DNA from: an uncultured Clostridia bacterium
GTDB taxonomy: Bacteria; Bacillota; Clostridia; Oscillospirales; Oscillospiraceae
NCBI GenBank assembly: GCA_945948535.1
Contig: CAMFBN010000012.1
Coordinates: 1-59,875, forward strand
DNA length: 59,875 bases
Direction of reading: 5' to 3'
In this document: positions 8,057-17,978 of the stretch, piece after piece
Position numbering within the stretch: position 1 is the stretch's first letter
How the letters are laid out: each line of letters opens with the position of its first letter
Program-made: the position numbers and the translations under genes
Notes under the pieces: model-generated
What the model was told of the DNA's origin: nothing
Databases searched by the model: none
Seen by the model: only the letters and a program-made list of their open reading frames with translations

Positions 8057-10903
8057 ATGAAAGTTGAATTATTCCCGTTCCAGAAAACGGCGCTTGCCAG
8101 ACTGCGTCAAAGCGTTGCGACTGCGCTTGGTAATTACCGCAGTACCCACACACCACAGGTAGTTTCCTATACTGCTCCCACCGGCGCAGGCAAGACCATT
8201 GTCATGTCTGCGCTGATCGAGGCGATATACTACGGCGACGAACTCTACCCTGATCAGAACGAAGCCATTTTCATTTGGCTTTCTGATTCTCCGCAGCTCA
8301 ATGAGCAGTCGCGGCTGAAGATTGACCTGAAGGCGGACAAAATCCGTTTAAGCCAGTGTGTCGTGATCAGCGATGATTCTTTTGATATGGAAGTTTTGGA
8401 GGATGGCCATATCTATTTCCTGAACACCCAAAAGCTCTCTAAATCCAGCAACCTGACCAAGCACTCCGACGGACGGCAGTATACCATCTGGGAGACGCTG
8501 GCCAACACCGTTCGAGAGAAAGCTGACCGGCTTTATTTCATCATTGATGAAGCCCATCGCGGAGCGCAAGGGGCAAGAGACCTGACCAAAAACACCACCA
8601 TCATGCAGAAGTTCCTGAAAGGCTCTGACGCGGACAATCTGCCGCCAATGCCAGTAGTGATTGGCATGACTGCGACTCCGCAGCGCTTCAACCGGCTGGC
8701 AGAGGGCATTCAGTCGACCACACACTACGTGAAAACGACAGCAGATGAAGTCCGAGCTTCCGGCTTGCTGAAGGATCGGATCGTCATTACATATCCGGAG
8801 CATGCTGGCAACGATATGGCCGTACTGCAGGCTGCTACGGATGAATGGAAAAGCAAATGGGATCACTGGTACCAGTATTGCTACGAGCAGCACTATGGAC
8901 AGGTAAATCCGATCTTTGTTATTCAGGTGCAAAACGGTACCGCACATCAGATTTCCACAACAGATCTGGATGAATGCCTGCGGATCATTGAGGAACGTCT
9001 GGGAGACCGATTCTTGGAAGGCCAAGTTGTTCATGCTTTTGGTGAAGGAACTTCTACCATCCAGATTGGCGGTCTGGACGTGCCGTATTGTGAGCCGTCC
9101 CGCATTGCAGATGACAAGCGCATCAAGGTCGTTTTCTTCAAAGAAACGCTCTCCACCGGCTGGGACTGCCCCAGAGCGGAGACCATGATGTCTTTCCGTC
9201 GTGCCGTGGATTATACCTATATTGCTCAGCTTCTCGGAAGAATGGTGCGTACACCCACCCAGCAGCATATCAATGTCGATGAAACGCTGAACGACGTGCA
9301 TCTTTATCTGCCGCAGTTCAGTGAGACCACCGTGTATGATGTTGTAAAAGCACTACAGGATGAAGAAGGCGCGACCATACCCACTGATGTTGAAGCCGAA
9401 GAAATGGGCAGCGCCAACTATGATACGCTGAGTTTGCGGCCCACCTATCAGACTGCGCCGCGCCAGCCGGGAAGAGAACGTTCTCAGACACCGGGACAGC
9501 TGACGATCTTCGATATGATGAATCCCGGTGAAGCAGAAACGCCAGAGCCCACATCCAGTGAAGCGCCAGCAGGACAGACGACTTATCAGCCTGCTTCCGG
9601 GACAGTCGTCGGTGGCTCTACGTCTGCCGTCCGGGAGCCGTCCGTCCCTTATCAGGAACCTGCGCAACCGGCACAAACCACACAACCACCCATTTCTCAG
9701 CCGACAACAAGCACTGAACCTCCTGCAACACCGGTTCCGGATCATCCTGACATTGACCGCGAAGCTGTCGTGAAAGCAATCAACGACGCAGGCCTTCTGA
9801 CGTACAATGTCCGCAGAGTGCGCATCACAGATTACCTGAAATCCATGTATGCTCTGGCCCGGTTCCTTACGCAGACACGAATTGATATTGACGCCAAGGA
9901 GCATGTCATTGCTGACATTACAAAGACGATTCATGAGCATATTGAGATGCTGAAGCAGAGCAATATGTATGATATCCTTGCCGGACAGGTGCTGCAGTTC
10001 AAGCTGAATGCTCAGATTTTTGATGTGTTTGGACGGTCGATTGACGACTACTCTATCCATGATCTGTTTTCTACAACGGATACTGATATCGAGCGTCAAT
10101 TTCGACTGGCAGAAACGCGTCTCGGTAATGAAGGAGTTGCGAATGCCTATGTGAACCGCTACTACAACGATGATGAAGTTCTCAATCTGAAAATCCATGT
10201 CATCATTTTTGCAGCAAACACTGATTGCATGGATGCTCTCAACGTCTATGCCAGAGAGAAGTTCCACGATCTGAATGACGCCAACCGTCGCCGCACTGTC
10301 ACGTTGCCGGAGCGGTTCAAGAAGAAATATGATGATATTGTCTCCGATGGCGATATCGTCAGTAAGCATAACTTCCGACTTCCTGAGACTATCCGGGTTC
10401 CCCATGAATCGGAAGGCAGGCTGTATAGCAATCATCTGTTTGTGGATGATTCCGGCACCGCTTTGATCAATCTGAACGGTTGGGAGCGCAAGGTCATTGC
10501 CGAGGAGGAGCAGCAGGAGGATTTCGTATGCTGGCTACGCAATCCTTCGAGAGGATCATGGGCGCTCTGCATCCCCTATGAGATCGACGGGGAGACAAAG
10601 CCGACCTACCCGGATTTTCTGATTATCCGGCGTGATGGTCCTGATTATGTCGTAGATATTCTGGAACCACATGATCCGACGAGGGTGGACAATCTGGGGA
10701 AGGCAAAGGGATTTGCTGAGTATGCCCGGCAGAATCCTGGCGTTGGGCGGATTCAGTTGATCCGGATGCAAAGAGACTCTGTTGGTCGGGAAAAGGCATT
10801 CCGTCTGGATATGTCCAAGAGTTCCATCCGCGACAAGGTCTCCCGGTGTGCCAGCAACGACGAACTGAATCACATTTTTGAAAGTGACGGATTTTTCCAG
10901 TAA
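8057..10903 (+). CDS. Res-like SF2 helicase with C-terminal nuclease-like domain
   Basis: A 948-residue protein. Motif I is APTGAGKT (about 40-47), motif II DEAH (about 164), motif III MTATP (about 205) and motif VI AQLLGRMVRTP (about 389-399). A Pro/Gln/Thr-rich linker (about 480-560) joins the motor to a C-terminal region ending in a PD-(D/E)xK-like fold: YPDFLIIRRDGPDYVVDILE (about 853-872), followed by PHD. The usual E-x-K of Res is here E-P-H, so cleavage chemistry is uncertain. With Mod immediately upstream this would be the restriction motor of a type III-like system, translocating along DNA after Mod finds an unmodified site. The linker is longer than I would expect for a plain Res. 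Confidence 0.85.
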   Translation: MKVELFPFQKTALARLRQSVATALGNYRSTHTPQVVSYTAPTGAGKTIVMSALIEAIYYGDELYPDQNEAIFIWLSDSPQLNEQSRLKIDLKADKIRLSQCVVISDDSFDMEVLEDGHIYFLNTQKLSKSSNLTKHSDGRQYTIWETLANTVREKADRLYFIIDEAHRGAQGARDLTKNTTIMQKFLKGSDADNLPPMPVVIGMTATPQRFNRLAEGIQSTTHYVKTTADEVRASGLLKDRIVITYPEHAGNDMAVLQAATDEWKSKWDHWYQYCYEQHYGQVNPIFVIQVQNGTAHQISTTDLDECLRIIEERLGDRFLEGQVVHAFGEGTSTIQIGGLDVPYCEPSRIADDKRIKVVFFKETLSTGWDCPRAETMMSFRRAVDYTYIAQLLGRMVRTPTQQHINVDETLNDVHLYLPQFSETTVYDVVKALQDEEGATIPTDVEAEEMGSANYDTLSLRPTYQTAPRQPGRERSQTPGQLTIFDMMNPGEAETPEPTSSEAPAGQTTYQPASGTVVGGSTSAVREPSVPYQEPAQPAQTTQPPISQPTTSTEPPATPVPDHPDIDREAVVKAINDAGLLTYNVRRVRITDYLKSMYALARFLTQTRIDIDAKEHVIADITKTIHEHIEMLKQSNMYDILAGQVLQFKLNAQIFDVFGRSIDDYSIHDLFSTTDTDIERQFRLAETRLGNEGVANAYVNRYYNDDEVLNLKIHVIIFAANTDCMDALNVYAREKFHDLNDANRRRTVTLPERFKKKYDDIVSDGDIVSKHNFRLPETIRVPHESEGRLYSNHLFVDDSGTALINLNGWERKVIAEEEQQEDFVCWLRNPSRGSWALCIPYEIDGETKPTYPDFLIIRRDGPDYVVDILEPHDPTRVDNLGKAKGFAEYARQNPGVGRIQLIRMQRDSVGREKAFRLDMSKSSIRDKVSRCASNDELNHIFESDGFFQ

Positions 10904-10927
10904 AGATATACAGAGGAAGTGAAGCAA

Positions 10928-13900
10928 ATGAACGAACAGGCCATTGTCAGTAAGATGCATGAGTACCTGCACATAGCGGCAAAAGAGCTCTGTGCTTGGC
11001 TCAGCAAGATGCTTCCCCGTGTAGGCGATGATTGGTGGCAAGTGTGCGTGATAGACAATCTGTCGTTCACTCAGAAAAAATTTGCCCGCGAGAAGGGTTA
11101 CAGCAACCTCGAAGACTTGGATCTCGCAGCACTCCTCCGCGTTGCGGACAAGTCGTGGTATGACATGCGTTCATTTGCGTATCTTCCCACCCGCGATCGG
11201 CAATGCGTCCGGGACATGGTGAAAGTGCGAAACAACTGGGCACACGTTTCCGGATCCATCGCGGACAAGGATATCGTCCTGCGAGACTTGGATACGATCC
11301 TCGCGTTCTTCGAGAATGTGATGGTGACGAACAAATATACGCAGGGTATCAACGATTTCAAAAGCGCAGTAGAAAACACGGACTTTTCTGCGGTGTTTGA
11401 GGAAGAGCCGGTAACGGTCAAGCAGCCAGAGCCGGTTGCAGCGGCTGGAGATATCCAAGAAAAGGATCGCGTATATCTTACCGGCGACCCGGACACCAAA
11501 GGCATGGTGTTTTCCGTCACGGATGTGGATGGCATAAAGCGGTACGAGGTGTTCGTCGATGGAGAGATCAAGACGTTTTACGACGGACAAATCCAGAAGA
11601 TCGACACGGCCCCAGCATACAGCTGGATCGACCTCAGTACGCTGCAGAGTAATCTGACCGCCTATGAGATCAACAATCCTTCTGCAGGCAACCTGTATTC
11701 ACTGAATGCAGCCAGAATTGATTTCGTTCCGTATCAGTTCCGGCCAGCACTGAAGCTAATCAAATCTGATGAGCCCAAAATCCTAATCGCGGACAGCGTC
11801 GGCGTCGGTAAAACGATTGAGGCAGGCCTAATCATCAAGGAGCTGGAAGCCAGAAACGAACTGGACAACATTCTGATCATTTGCCCGAAACCTCTGGTTG
11901 CGGAGCGCAAGTGGGAATTAGAGATGCGGCGGTTTGATGAAGACTTCATTCCGCTGGACGGCGCTATCTTACGGCAGGCCATTTCCGATACCCATCGGGA
12001 TGAAGAATGGCCAGTCAGGTACAACAAAGCAATCATTCCTTATTCTATACTGGACGGTCGCGTATATGAGGGCGAAGAGCATCGCAGAGGCAGGCAATAT
12101 GGACTGCTTGATCTTGACCCTGCTCCGCATTTCGATCTCGTAATCATCGATGAAGCGCATCATATTCGCAACGGAAGCTTGGATAAGGACAAGGCATATG
12201 CTTACAAATGCGTCCGGTACTTCTGCGAGCACGCGGACGCTGTCGTGATGCTGACGGCCACTCCGCTACAAACCAGCGATGATGATCTTTTCACTCTGAT
12301 GAACCTTCTCCGGCCAGATGTCATCATGGACAAGGATGTATTCCGCATGATGTCTCGCCCCAACGAATTCATTTATCGCTGCTCCCACGCCATCCGAGGC
12401 GCAGGCGAAGGATGGCGAGAAACCGCAATCGCGGAGCTCACGAACATCAAATCTACACAGTGGGGAGAAAACGTCATTGCGAAGAACCCTTTGTACGTGG
12501 ATATCATTGGCAGACTTGAGAAGCCGGAGATCAGCCGCGAAGAGCGGGTAAAGCTGGTGTCCGATGTAGAATCCCTGCACAGCTTCAGTACTATGCTGAA
12601 CCGCACGCGCAGGAAGGATATTCAAGATTTCTGCATTCGACGTTCCTACACAGTTGAGACCAGCTTCACGCCGCAGCAATATGATCTGCACAATGAACTA
12701 CTGAAGTTCGAGTTTGACGCGCTTGCCAAACTGCACAATGTGCGGAACATTCCGTTTATGATGAGCACAATCCGACGTCAGGCGGCCAGCTGTATTTTCG
12801 GTCTGGCACCCCATATTCGAGATCTGATCACACGGCGCTTTGACCAGATGGTCGAAGACCCAGACGTCGATCTGGACGAATACGATTTGGACGCAAAGGC
12901 GACATCAACACTGATGTCGCTGGCGCAGCACGTCCTGAATCTTGCTGATATGCTTCCGGAGGAAGACCCGAAATTGGAAAGCGTACTGAAGATCATTGAT
13001 GAAAAGCAGAAGCAGGACAACAATAAGATCATTCTGTTCAGCTCCTTCCGACATACGCTTTCCTATCTCGAAAGAAAGCTCCGCGCACTCAATTATAGGG
13101 TAGCGCAGATCAATGGCAGCATCAAGGATGATGACCGCCGGGCGCTCCGTGAAAGATTTGAGCTGGATAAAAGCGACCCCGAGGCATTGGATATTCTGCT
13201 CTTCACTGAAGTCGGATCAGAAGGTCTCGACTACCAGTTCTGCGACACTATGATCAACTATGACCTGCCGTGGAACCCGATGCGTATTGAGCAGCGTATT
13301 GGTCGTATCGACAGACGTGGCCAGAAGAGCGAGGCTGTTAACATCTATAATATTATTACGGCGGACACGGTGGATGCAGACATCTATTCCCGCTGTCTCA
13401 TGAGAATTGGCATCTTTGAGCGTAGCATTGGAGAATGCGAGGAAGTGCTTGGTGCAATCGGTGCCCAGATCGAGCAGATAGCTGTGAGCACCGTCCTAAC
13501 CGATGAGGAACGCAGGATCAAGCTGGAGCAGATGGCGGACAACGAAGTTCGCCGGATGCAGGAACTAAGCAAGTTGGAAGATGAAGAACGCGCCCTGTTC
13601 GGCTTCGATCTATCCAATTATACGGCTGCGAAGGAGATCAAGGATGCGGAAAGCCCGTGGATTTCTCCGCTCAATATCCAACGGCTGGTGGAGCGGTATC
13701 TGAGAGATCGACTCGGCGAGGGACAGTACATAATTGGCGCATCAGAGCTGAAGCTGATCCGCCTGAGCAAAGAAGCCAGGATGATGCTGCTGGAAGATTT
13801 CCGGAAGTTGTCGAATATCAAGTCAGCGCTGAAGCGGAGATGGGAGAATTACCTAAAGGGCTCCGAGCCGATGCATAAGCTGACGTTTACTTCGGAAACG

Positions 13901-14503
13901 GCATCCAAAGAGAGAAAAGCTTTCTTCATCACTCCGGTGCATCCGCTGGTTAAGCAGGCGGCAAGGTACTATGCCACGAGCAATGTTTCCTATATTCATC
14001 TGGAATACTATTCCGATGAGCTACCAGAAGGCACCTATCCGTTCTCGATCTATGCGTGGAGCTATGTTGGCCTGAATCCCATGTTCCGCATCGTGCCGGT
14101 TTGCGGAAGCGACCTGATTGCGGCAGAGCTTACGGATATCCTTCAGGAAGCCGAGACTTCCCCGATACACTCCACTGTCGACAAGGGTATGTGGGCAGGC
14201 TTGGAAGGACGGCACATTGCATTGTGGCAGCGGGAGAAAGAAAGCTATTTGGCTAGCATACAGAGCACAGCCAACTATAAGCTGGAAAGCATCAGCAGTA
14301 ACTATCGAAACCGCAAACGGACACTAGAGCAAAAAATCCGCGATGCATTTGAAGAGAAGATTCGCAGAATGTACCAAAGTGAGCTGAACACGGCAACTGA
14401 GAAATACCAGGTCAAGGTAGCTGAGATCAACGATCGCGCTTCCCGCGCGGATATCCATACTGCCCTGATCGCAAATGGGATTATTGAGATCAAGAGAGGT
14501 TGA
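10928..14503 (+). CDS. HEPN (Swt1-type)-SNF2 helicase fusion
   Basis: A 1191-residue protein. Residues 1-150 form a HEPN domain of the Swt1 kind, with VKVRNNWAHVSG carrying the Rx4H RNase motif (R101, H106). A small beta-rich Tudor/SH3-like segment follows (about 180-225). A complete SNF2 motor comes next: motif I DSVGVGKTIEAG (about 287-298), DEAHH (about 407), and QRIGRIDRRGQ of motif VI (about 788-798). A long C-terminal coiled region ends the protein. SNF2 proteins track along DNA; an active HEPN would add tRNA or mRNA cleavage and so an abortive output. ATG 10928 is preferred to GTG 10919 because GAGGAA sits 9 bases before it and overlaps the GTG. The next gene starts 3 bases after its stop. 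Confidence 0.88.
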   Translation: MNEQAIVSKMHEYLHIAAKELCAWLSKMLPRVGDDWWQVCVIDNLSFTQKKFAREKGYSNLEDLDLAALLRVADKSWYDMRSFAYLPTRDRQCVRDMVKVRNNWAHVSGSIADKDIVLRDLDTILAFFENVMVTNKYTQGINDFKSAVENTDFSAVFEEEPVTVKQPEPVAAAGDIQEKDRVYLTGDPDTKGMVFSVTDVDGIKRYEVFVDGEIKTFYDGQIQKIDTAPAYSWIDLSTLQSNLTAYEINNPSAGNLYSLNAARIDFVPYQFRPALKLIKSDEPKILIADSVGVGKTIEAGLIIKELEARNELDNILIICPKPLVAERKWELEMRRFDEDFIPLDGAILRQAISDTHRDEEWPVRYNKAIIPYSILDGRVYEGEEHRRGRQYGLLDLDPAPHFDLVIIDEAHHIRNGSLDKDKAYAYKCVRYFCEHADAVVMLTATPLQTSDDDLFTLMNLLRPDVIMDKDVFRMMSRPNEFIYRCSHAIRGAGEGWRETAIAELTNIKSTQWGENVIAKNPLYVDIIGRLEKPEISREERVKLVSDVESLHSFSTMLNRTRRKDIQDFCIRRSYTVETSFTPQQYDLHNELLKFEFDALAKLHNVRNIPFMMSTIRRQAASCIFGLAPHIRDLITRRFDQMVEDPDVDLDEYDLDAKATSTLMSLAQHVLNLADMLPEEDPKLESVLKIIDEKQKQDNNKIILFSSFRHTLSYLERKLRALNYRVAQINGSIKDDDRRALRERFELDKSDPEALDILLFTEVGSEGLDYQFCDTMINYDLPWNPMRIEQRIGRIDRRGQKSEAVNIYNIITADTVDADIYSRCLMRIGIFERSIGECEEVLGAIGAQIEQIAVSTVLTDEERRIKLEQMADNEVRRMQELSKLEDEERALFGFDLSNYTAAKEIKDAESPWISPLNIQRLVERYLRDRLGEGQYIIGASELKLIRLSKEARMMLLEDFRKLSNIKSALKRRWENYLKGSEPMHKLTFTSETASKERKAFFITPVHPLVKQAARYYATSNVSYIHLEYYSDELPEGTYPFSIYAWSYVGLNPMFRIVPVCGSDLIAAELTDILQEAETSPIHSTVDKGMWAGLEGRHIALWQREKESYLASIQSTANYKLESISSNYRNRKRTLEQKIRDAFEEKIRRMYQSELNTATEKYQVKVAEINDRASRADIHTALIANGIIEIKRG

Positions 14504-14506
14504 GTC

Positions 14507-17500
14507 ATGAGCACCATTGCCGATAGAGTCAGAACCGCTCAAGATAAGGACGGAATGCTACGTCGTGCGTTGGAACGCATTATCCAGCTCTACACAGATA
14601 AATCCCATTTCGTCTATGAGCTGCTTCAGAACGCAGAAGATGCTGAGGCAAAGAGTATCAAGTTTATTCAATACCCCGATAGACTGGAAGTTTTCCATGA
14701 CGGTAGGCCCTTCACGTCTGCCAACCTACAAGGCCTGTGTGACATCGGCAAATCAGACAAAGTGGACAATCTAAATCAGATCGGAGAGTTCGGTGTCGGA
14801 TTCAAATCGGTATTCGGTATTTGTGATACAGTGCGGCTTTATAGTGTGCCGGATCATTTCCGCGAGCGAATTGATAGCGATGCGGTTCCCTTTGCCGTGG
14901 AGATTCGCGATTTTACCTGTCCCGAGGACATTCCGGAAGAGCCGCTTCCAAAGGGATATACAACGCGCTTTGTTTTTCCTTATACTGTTGGGCAGACGTT
15001 TTCCGGCTTTGCGACGGTTAGCGCGCTAAACGAAACACTTTCTCGTAAGTTGCAAAACTTGGGCATAACCACTCTGCTGTTTATGAAAAACCTCGAACTG
15101 ATCGAGTATCAGATCGAGTTGAGCGGCGGAGCACCGATTACAGGCGAATACCTTCTGGACAAGACAGAGATCAACGATCATTGCCTCATGGTATCTGCGC
15201 TGGGAACGGAAGCCCAGAAGGGAGCAGGCAGCAAATCGGAAGAAATCATTTCTTACCTGAAGTTTTCACGCCGCATAGCGAAGTACGCACAGCGGACGGT
15301 AGATATTGCTTTTCCAATCCGCATCGCAGCGGATGGCAGTTATCAGTGCATAAAAGCACCGAGTCCATATGTCTCAGTGTATTTTCCGACTGAAACTGAG
15401 AGCAAGCTCGATTTCATCGTGCAAGGGCCATACCGGACTACGCCAAACAGAAGCAGCATTCCTGCAGAGGATGAGGATAATATCATGCTGGCGCAGGAAA
15501 CTGCAACACTGTTGCGCGAAAGCATTCTGGAGCTCAGAGAAGCTGGCAAACTAAACATGAGCTTTGTGAAGGCGTTCCCCATCTCAGAAGAACGATTCGA
15601 GACCTTTGATCTGTTCTTGCCGCTCTATGAGATGGTAAGTGAATTGTTCCGGACAGCAGCAGTAATTCCCAGCCATTCAGGGAAATATATTCATGCCAAA
15701 TATGCTAGGATCACAAGGTCAGAACAGCTGGCCTCTGTTCTCACGGATACCCACCTGACACAACTGATCAATAGCGGGCATCAATACTACTGGCTTCCGA
15801 CATATCTCACGGAGACCAATCGAGAGTACAAGTCGGTTCGTGACTTTCTGACCGGCGAACTCAACGTGACGGTTATTCAGGCAGAAGATTTGCGGCGGCT
15901 CATTGCAGCGAACCCAAAATTCCTGCCAGGACAGACTGATGATTGGCTGGTAGAGCTTTATGGTATTTTTGAGAACATTCCGGCCGCCTTCTCCAGATCA
16001 CGTTTTGAAGCCAACCTAGCCACCGCTGACATTGTAAAAACGGTGACGGGAGAATTTGTTGCTCCGTTCAGACGTGAAGGGAAAACCTACATACCGAATG
16101 TTTTTCTTCCATCCCCCAAAATCCATAGCACAGACATTCACTTTGTTGATCAAGCAATTTACAACCGGTGTCGCCACTTCTTCGACGAGATCCTCCAGCT
16201 TCAGAAGCCGAACGAGTACGAGTTTCTGATCAAGGATATCGAGAAGCGATATGCGAGCGGGGATGTTTCCGATAGCGAACAGCACATCGCAGACATCAAG
16301 GCGTTGCTGAAGTACATCAAGTACGAAGAGTACAACGATGAAGTAACTCGCATCATTCGAGACACCCTTGCTTTGCGCTGCAGCGATGGAAAAATGCGCA
16401 GTGCCTTTGCTGTGCGTATTTTTCTGCCGATTACCCAAGACGGGATTAACATTGAAGCCTACTACCGCAATTTGGGACAAAAAGTATTCTTTGTAGATTT
16501 GGATTACTACAACCTACACGATATTGGGATCAGCAAGCTCGTGGAGTTGGGTGTGCGAAGTTCCATTCTGGTCGGAGAGCGGGAAACTGAAGGTGAATAC
16601 TATACTTACTCTCGAGGCAAGAACCCATCCTGGCATACGACTGGGGACTTTCGTTGGAAACTATCAGCAGATGCGCTGAGGGATGTATTGAAGTATATTT
16701 CCTCCCACCCTACAGCAAAAGACACAATTCTTAAATCACAGACCATCATGAAACTTCTGGTCAACAATGAGGCGCGTCTTTGCGGTCGTGTGAATATTGT
16801 CAGTAGTGTAGTTTCGGATTTAGAAAATGAACCATGTGAGATGATCCGTATCCTTCGAGGGGAACGTATGCTCGGCTGGGACGGCAAGTGGATCTTCACG
16901 GAATCAGGAGAGCTCGTTGCTCCGAAAACCATCTCCAAGCATGATATTAGCACTTCGTATTATGGAAGGATAAAGCCGGATTCCATAATCTTTAAGCTCC
17001 TTGCATTCAAAAGAACCGAAGCCGACGAAGTGGATGATCTGAAAAAGATGGTGCCACAGGACAAGTTGGATGCTTTCTTTGAGATGGAACTACGGCAGCG
17101 GTACGGCATTTCCATCGCCGATCTCAACGATCGCTATGGTGGGTCTGAACGCACCGAGGAAGCAGTTGAAGAAGTGCAGCTGCCGTTCCCGTCGCTCAAT
17201 GTGAAAAGCTGGGATGCTCTGCGGAAGCATGCAGTGGAGATGCTGATATATGCAGATCCCGTTCGATACGAAGAGCGCATTCGTAGCATTCGAGTGAGCA
17301 ATCACTCACGGGAGGCCAAGGCATACCTCCAAAACATGTACCGCTACGAAGGCAACAACCGGTTCAAGTTCGCCTGCCAACTTTGCCATGAGACATGCTC
17401 CAGCTTTGAAGCAACAGAAGTTTTCCTGAAGCCGGAAACAGAGCTGGATCCGGTCAATCTTTGCCTTTGTCCCAACTGCGCAGCGGCATATCGCAGGCTG

Positions 17501-17938
17501 CGCACCAACGCGGAAATCATGGATAATATCCAGAGAGCCTTCCTCACGAAAAGTGAGGCAGACATTGAGGACGGGGAGCACGTCGCGGTTCCGATTGACG
17601 ATGACAATTCGCTGTGGTTTACACAGACGCACTTTGCAGAAATCCGTGAGCTGTTACGCCTTACGGAAGAAGTGAAGAAGACAAAGAGCAATCCACCAAC
17701 AGCAGTAAACTCCGATGACGCAAGCGAGAAATCCGGACTCTCTGTGTATAATGGGTACAAGGGTAAAACGATAAGACGGAAGGATGGATTTGTTGGTACG
17801 GTAACCGATGTATACACATCAGGGAGTGAAACATATTTGAGTGTTCATGTCACAGGTGGAAAAGATGCCGGAAAAGACACCAAGATACAGCTCTCTTTTA
17901 TACTGAAGAATAAAGGGGTTTATACGGTTACGAGCTAA
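14507..17938 (+). CDS. Sacsin/Hsp90-type ATPase (HATPase_c) with C-terminal Cys clusters
   Basis: A 1143-residue protein with an N-terminal GHKL ATP-binding domain: N-box ELLQNAEDAE (38-47), HDGRPF (64-69, the Asp-Gly of motif G1) and GEFGVGFKS (93-101, G2). This EDA-type N-box is that of sacsin-like ATPases, found both in eukaryotic chaperones and in bacterial defence loci. The long middle part has no motif I recognise. Near the C-terminus, CQLCHE (about 956-961) and CLCPNC (about 985-990) could form a zinc site related to HNH or DUF3883-type modules. The last 60 residues form a separate beta-rich domain. It is coupled to the HEPN-SNF2 gene by a 3-base gap. Its role in the locus is unknown; a nucleotide-driven switch or assembly factor is plausible. 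Confidence 0.8.
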   Translation: MSTIADRVRTAQDKDGMLRRALERIIQLYTDKSHFVYELLQNAEDAEAKSIKFIQYPDRLEVFHDGRPFTSANLQGLCDIGKSDKVDNLNQIGEFGVGFKSVFGICDTVRLYSVPDHFRERIDSDAVPFAVEIRDFTCPEDIPEEPLPKGYTTRFVFPYTVGQTFSGFATVSALNETLSRKLQNLGITTLLFMKNLELIEYQIELSGGAPITGEYLLDKTEINDHCLMVSALGTEAQKGAGSKSEEIISYLKFSRRIAKYAQRTVDIAFPIRIAADGSYQCIKAPSPYVSVYFPTETESKLDFIVQGPYRTTPNRSSIPAEDEDNIMLAQETATLLRESILELREAGKLNMSFVKAFPISEERFETFDLFLPLYEMVSELFRTAAVIPSHSGKYIHAKYARITRSEQLASVLTDTHLTQLINSGHQYYWLPTYLTETNREYKSVRDFLTGELNVTVIQAEDLRRLIAANPKFLPGQTDDWLVELYGIFENIPAAFSRSRFEANLATADIVKTVTGEFVAPFRREGKTYIPNVFLPSPKIHSTDIHFVDQAIYNRCRHFFDEILQLQKPNEYEFLIKDIEKRYASGDVSDSEQHIADIKALLKYIKYEEYNDEVTRIIRDTLALRCSDGKMRSAFAVRIFLPITQDGINIEAYYRNLGQKVFFVDLDYYNLHDIGISKLVELGVRSSILVGERETEGEYYTYSRGKNPSWHTTGDFRWKLSADALRDVLKYISSHPTAKDTILKSQTIMKLLVNNEARLCGRVNIVSSVVSDLENEPCEMIRILRGERMLGWDGKWIFTESGELVAPKTISKHDISTSYYGRIKPDSIIFKLLAFKRTEADEVDDLKKMVPQDKLDAFFEMELRQRYGISIADLNDRYGGSERTEEAVEEVQLPFPSLNVKSWDALRKHAVEMLIYADPVRYEERIRSIRVSNHSREAKAYLQNMYRYEGNNRFKFACQLCHETCSSFEATEVFLKPETELDPVNLCLCPNCAAAYRRLRTNAEIMDNIQRAFLTKSEADIEDGEHVAVPIDDDNSLWFTQTHFAEIRELLRLTEEVKKTKSNPPTAVNSDDASEKSGLSVYNGYKGKTIRRKDGFVGTVTDVYTSGSETYLSVHVTGGKDAGKDTKIQLSFILKNKGVYTVTS

Positions 17939-17978
17939 CGCAAAAATCCGCTCTGACCCCGGAACAGGAGAAAACACT

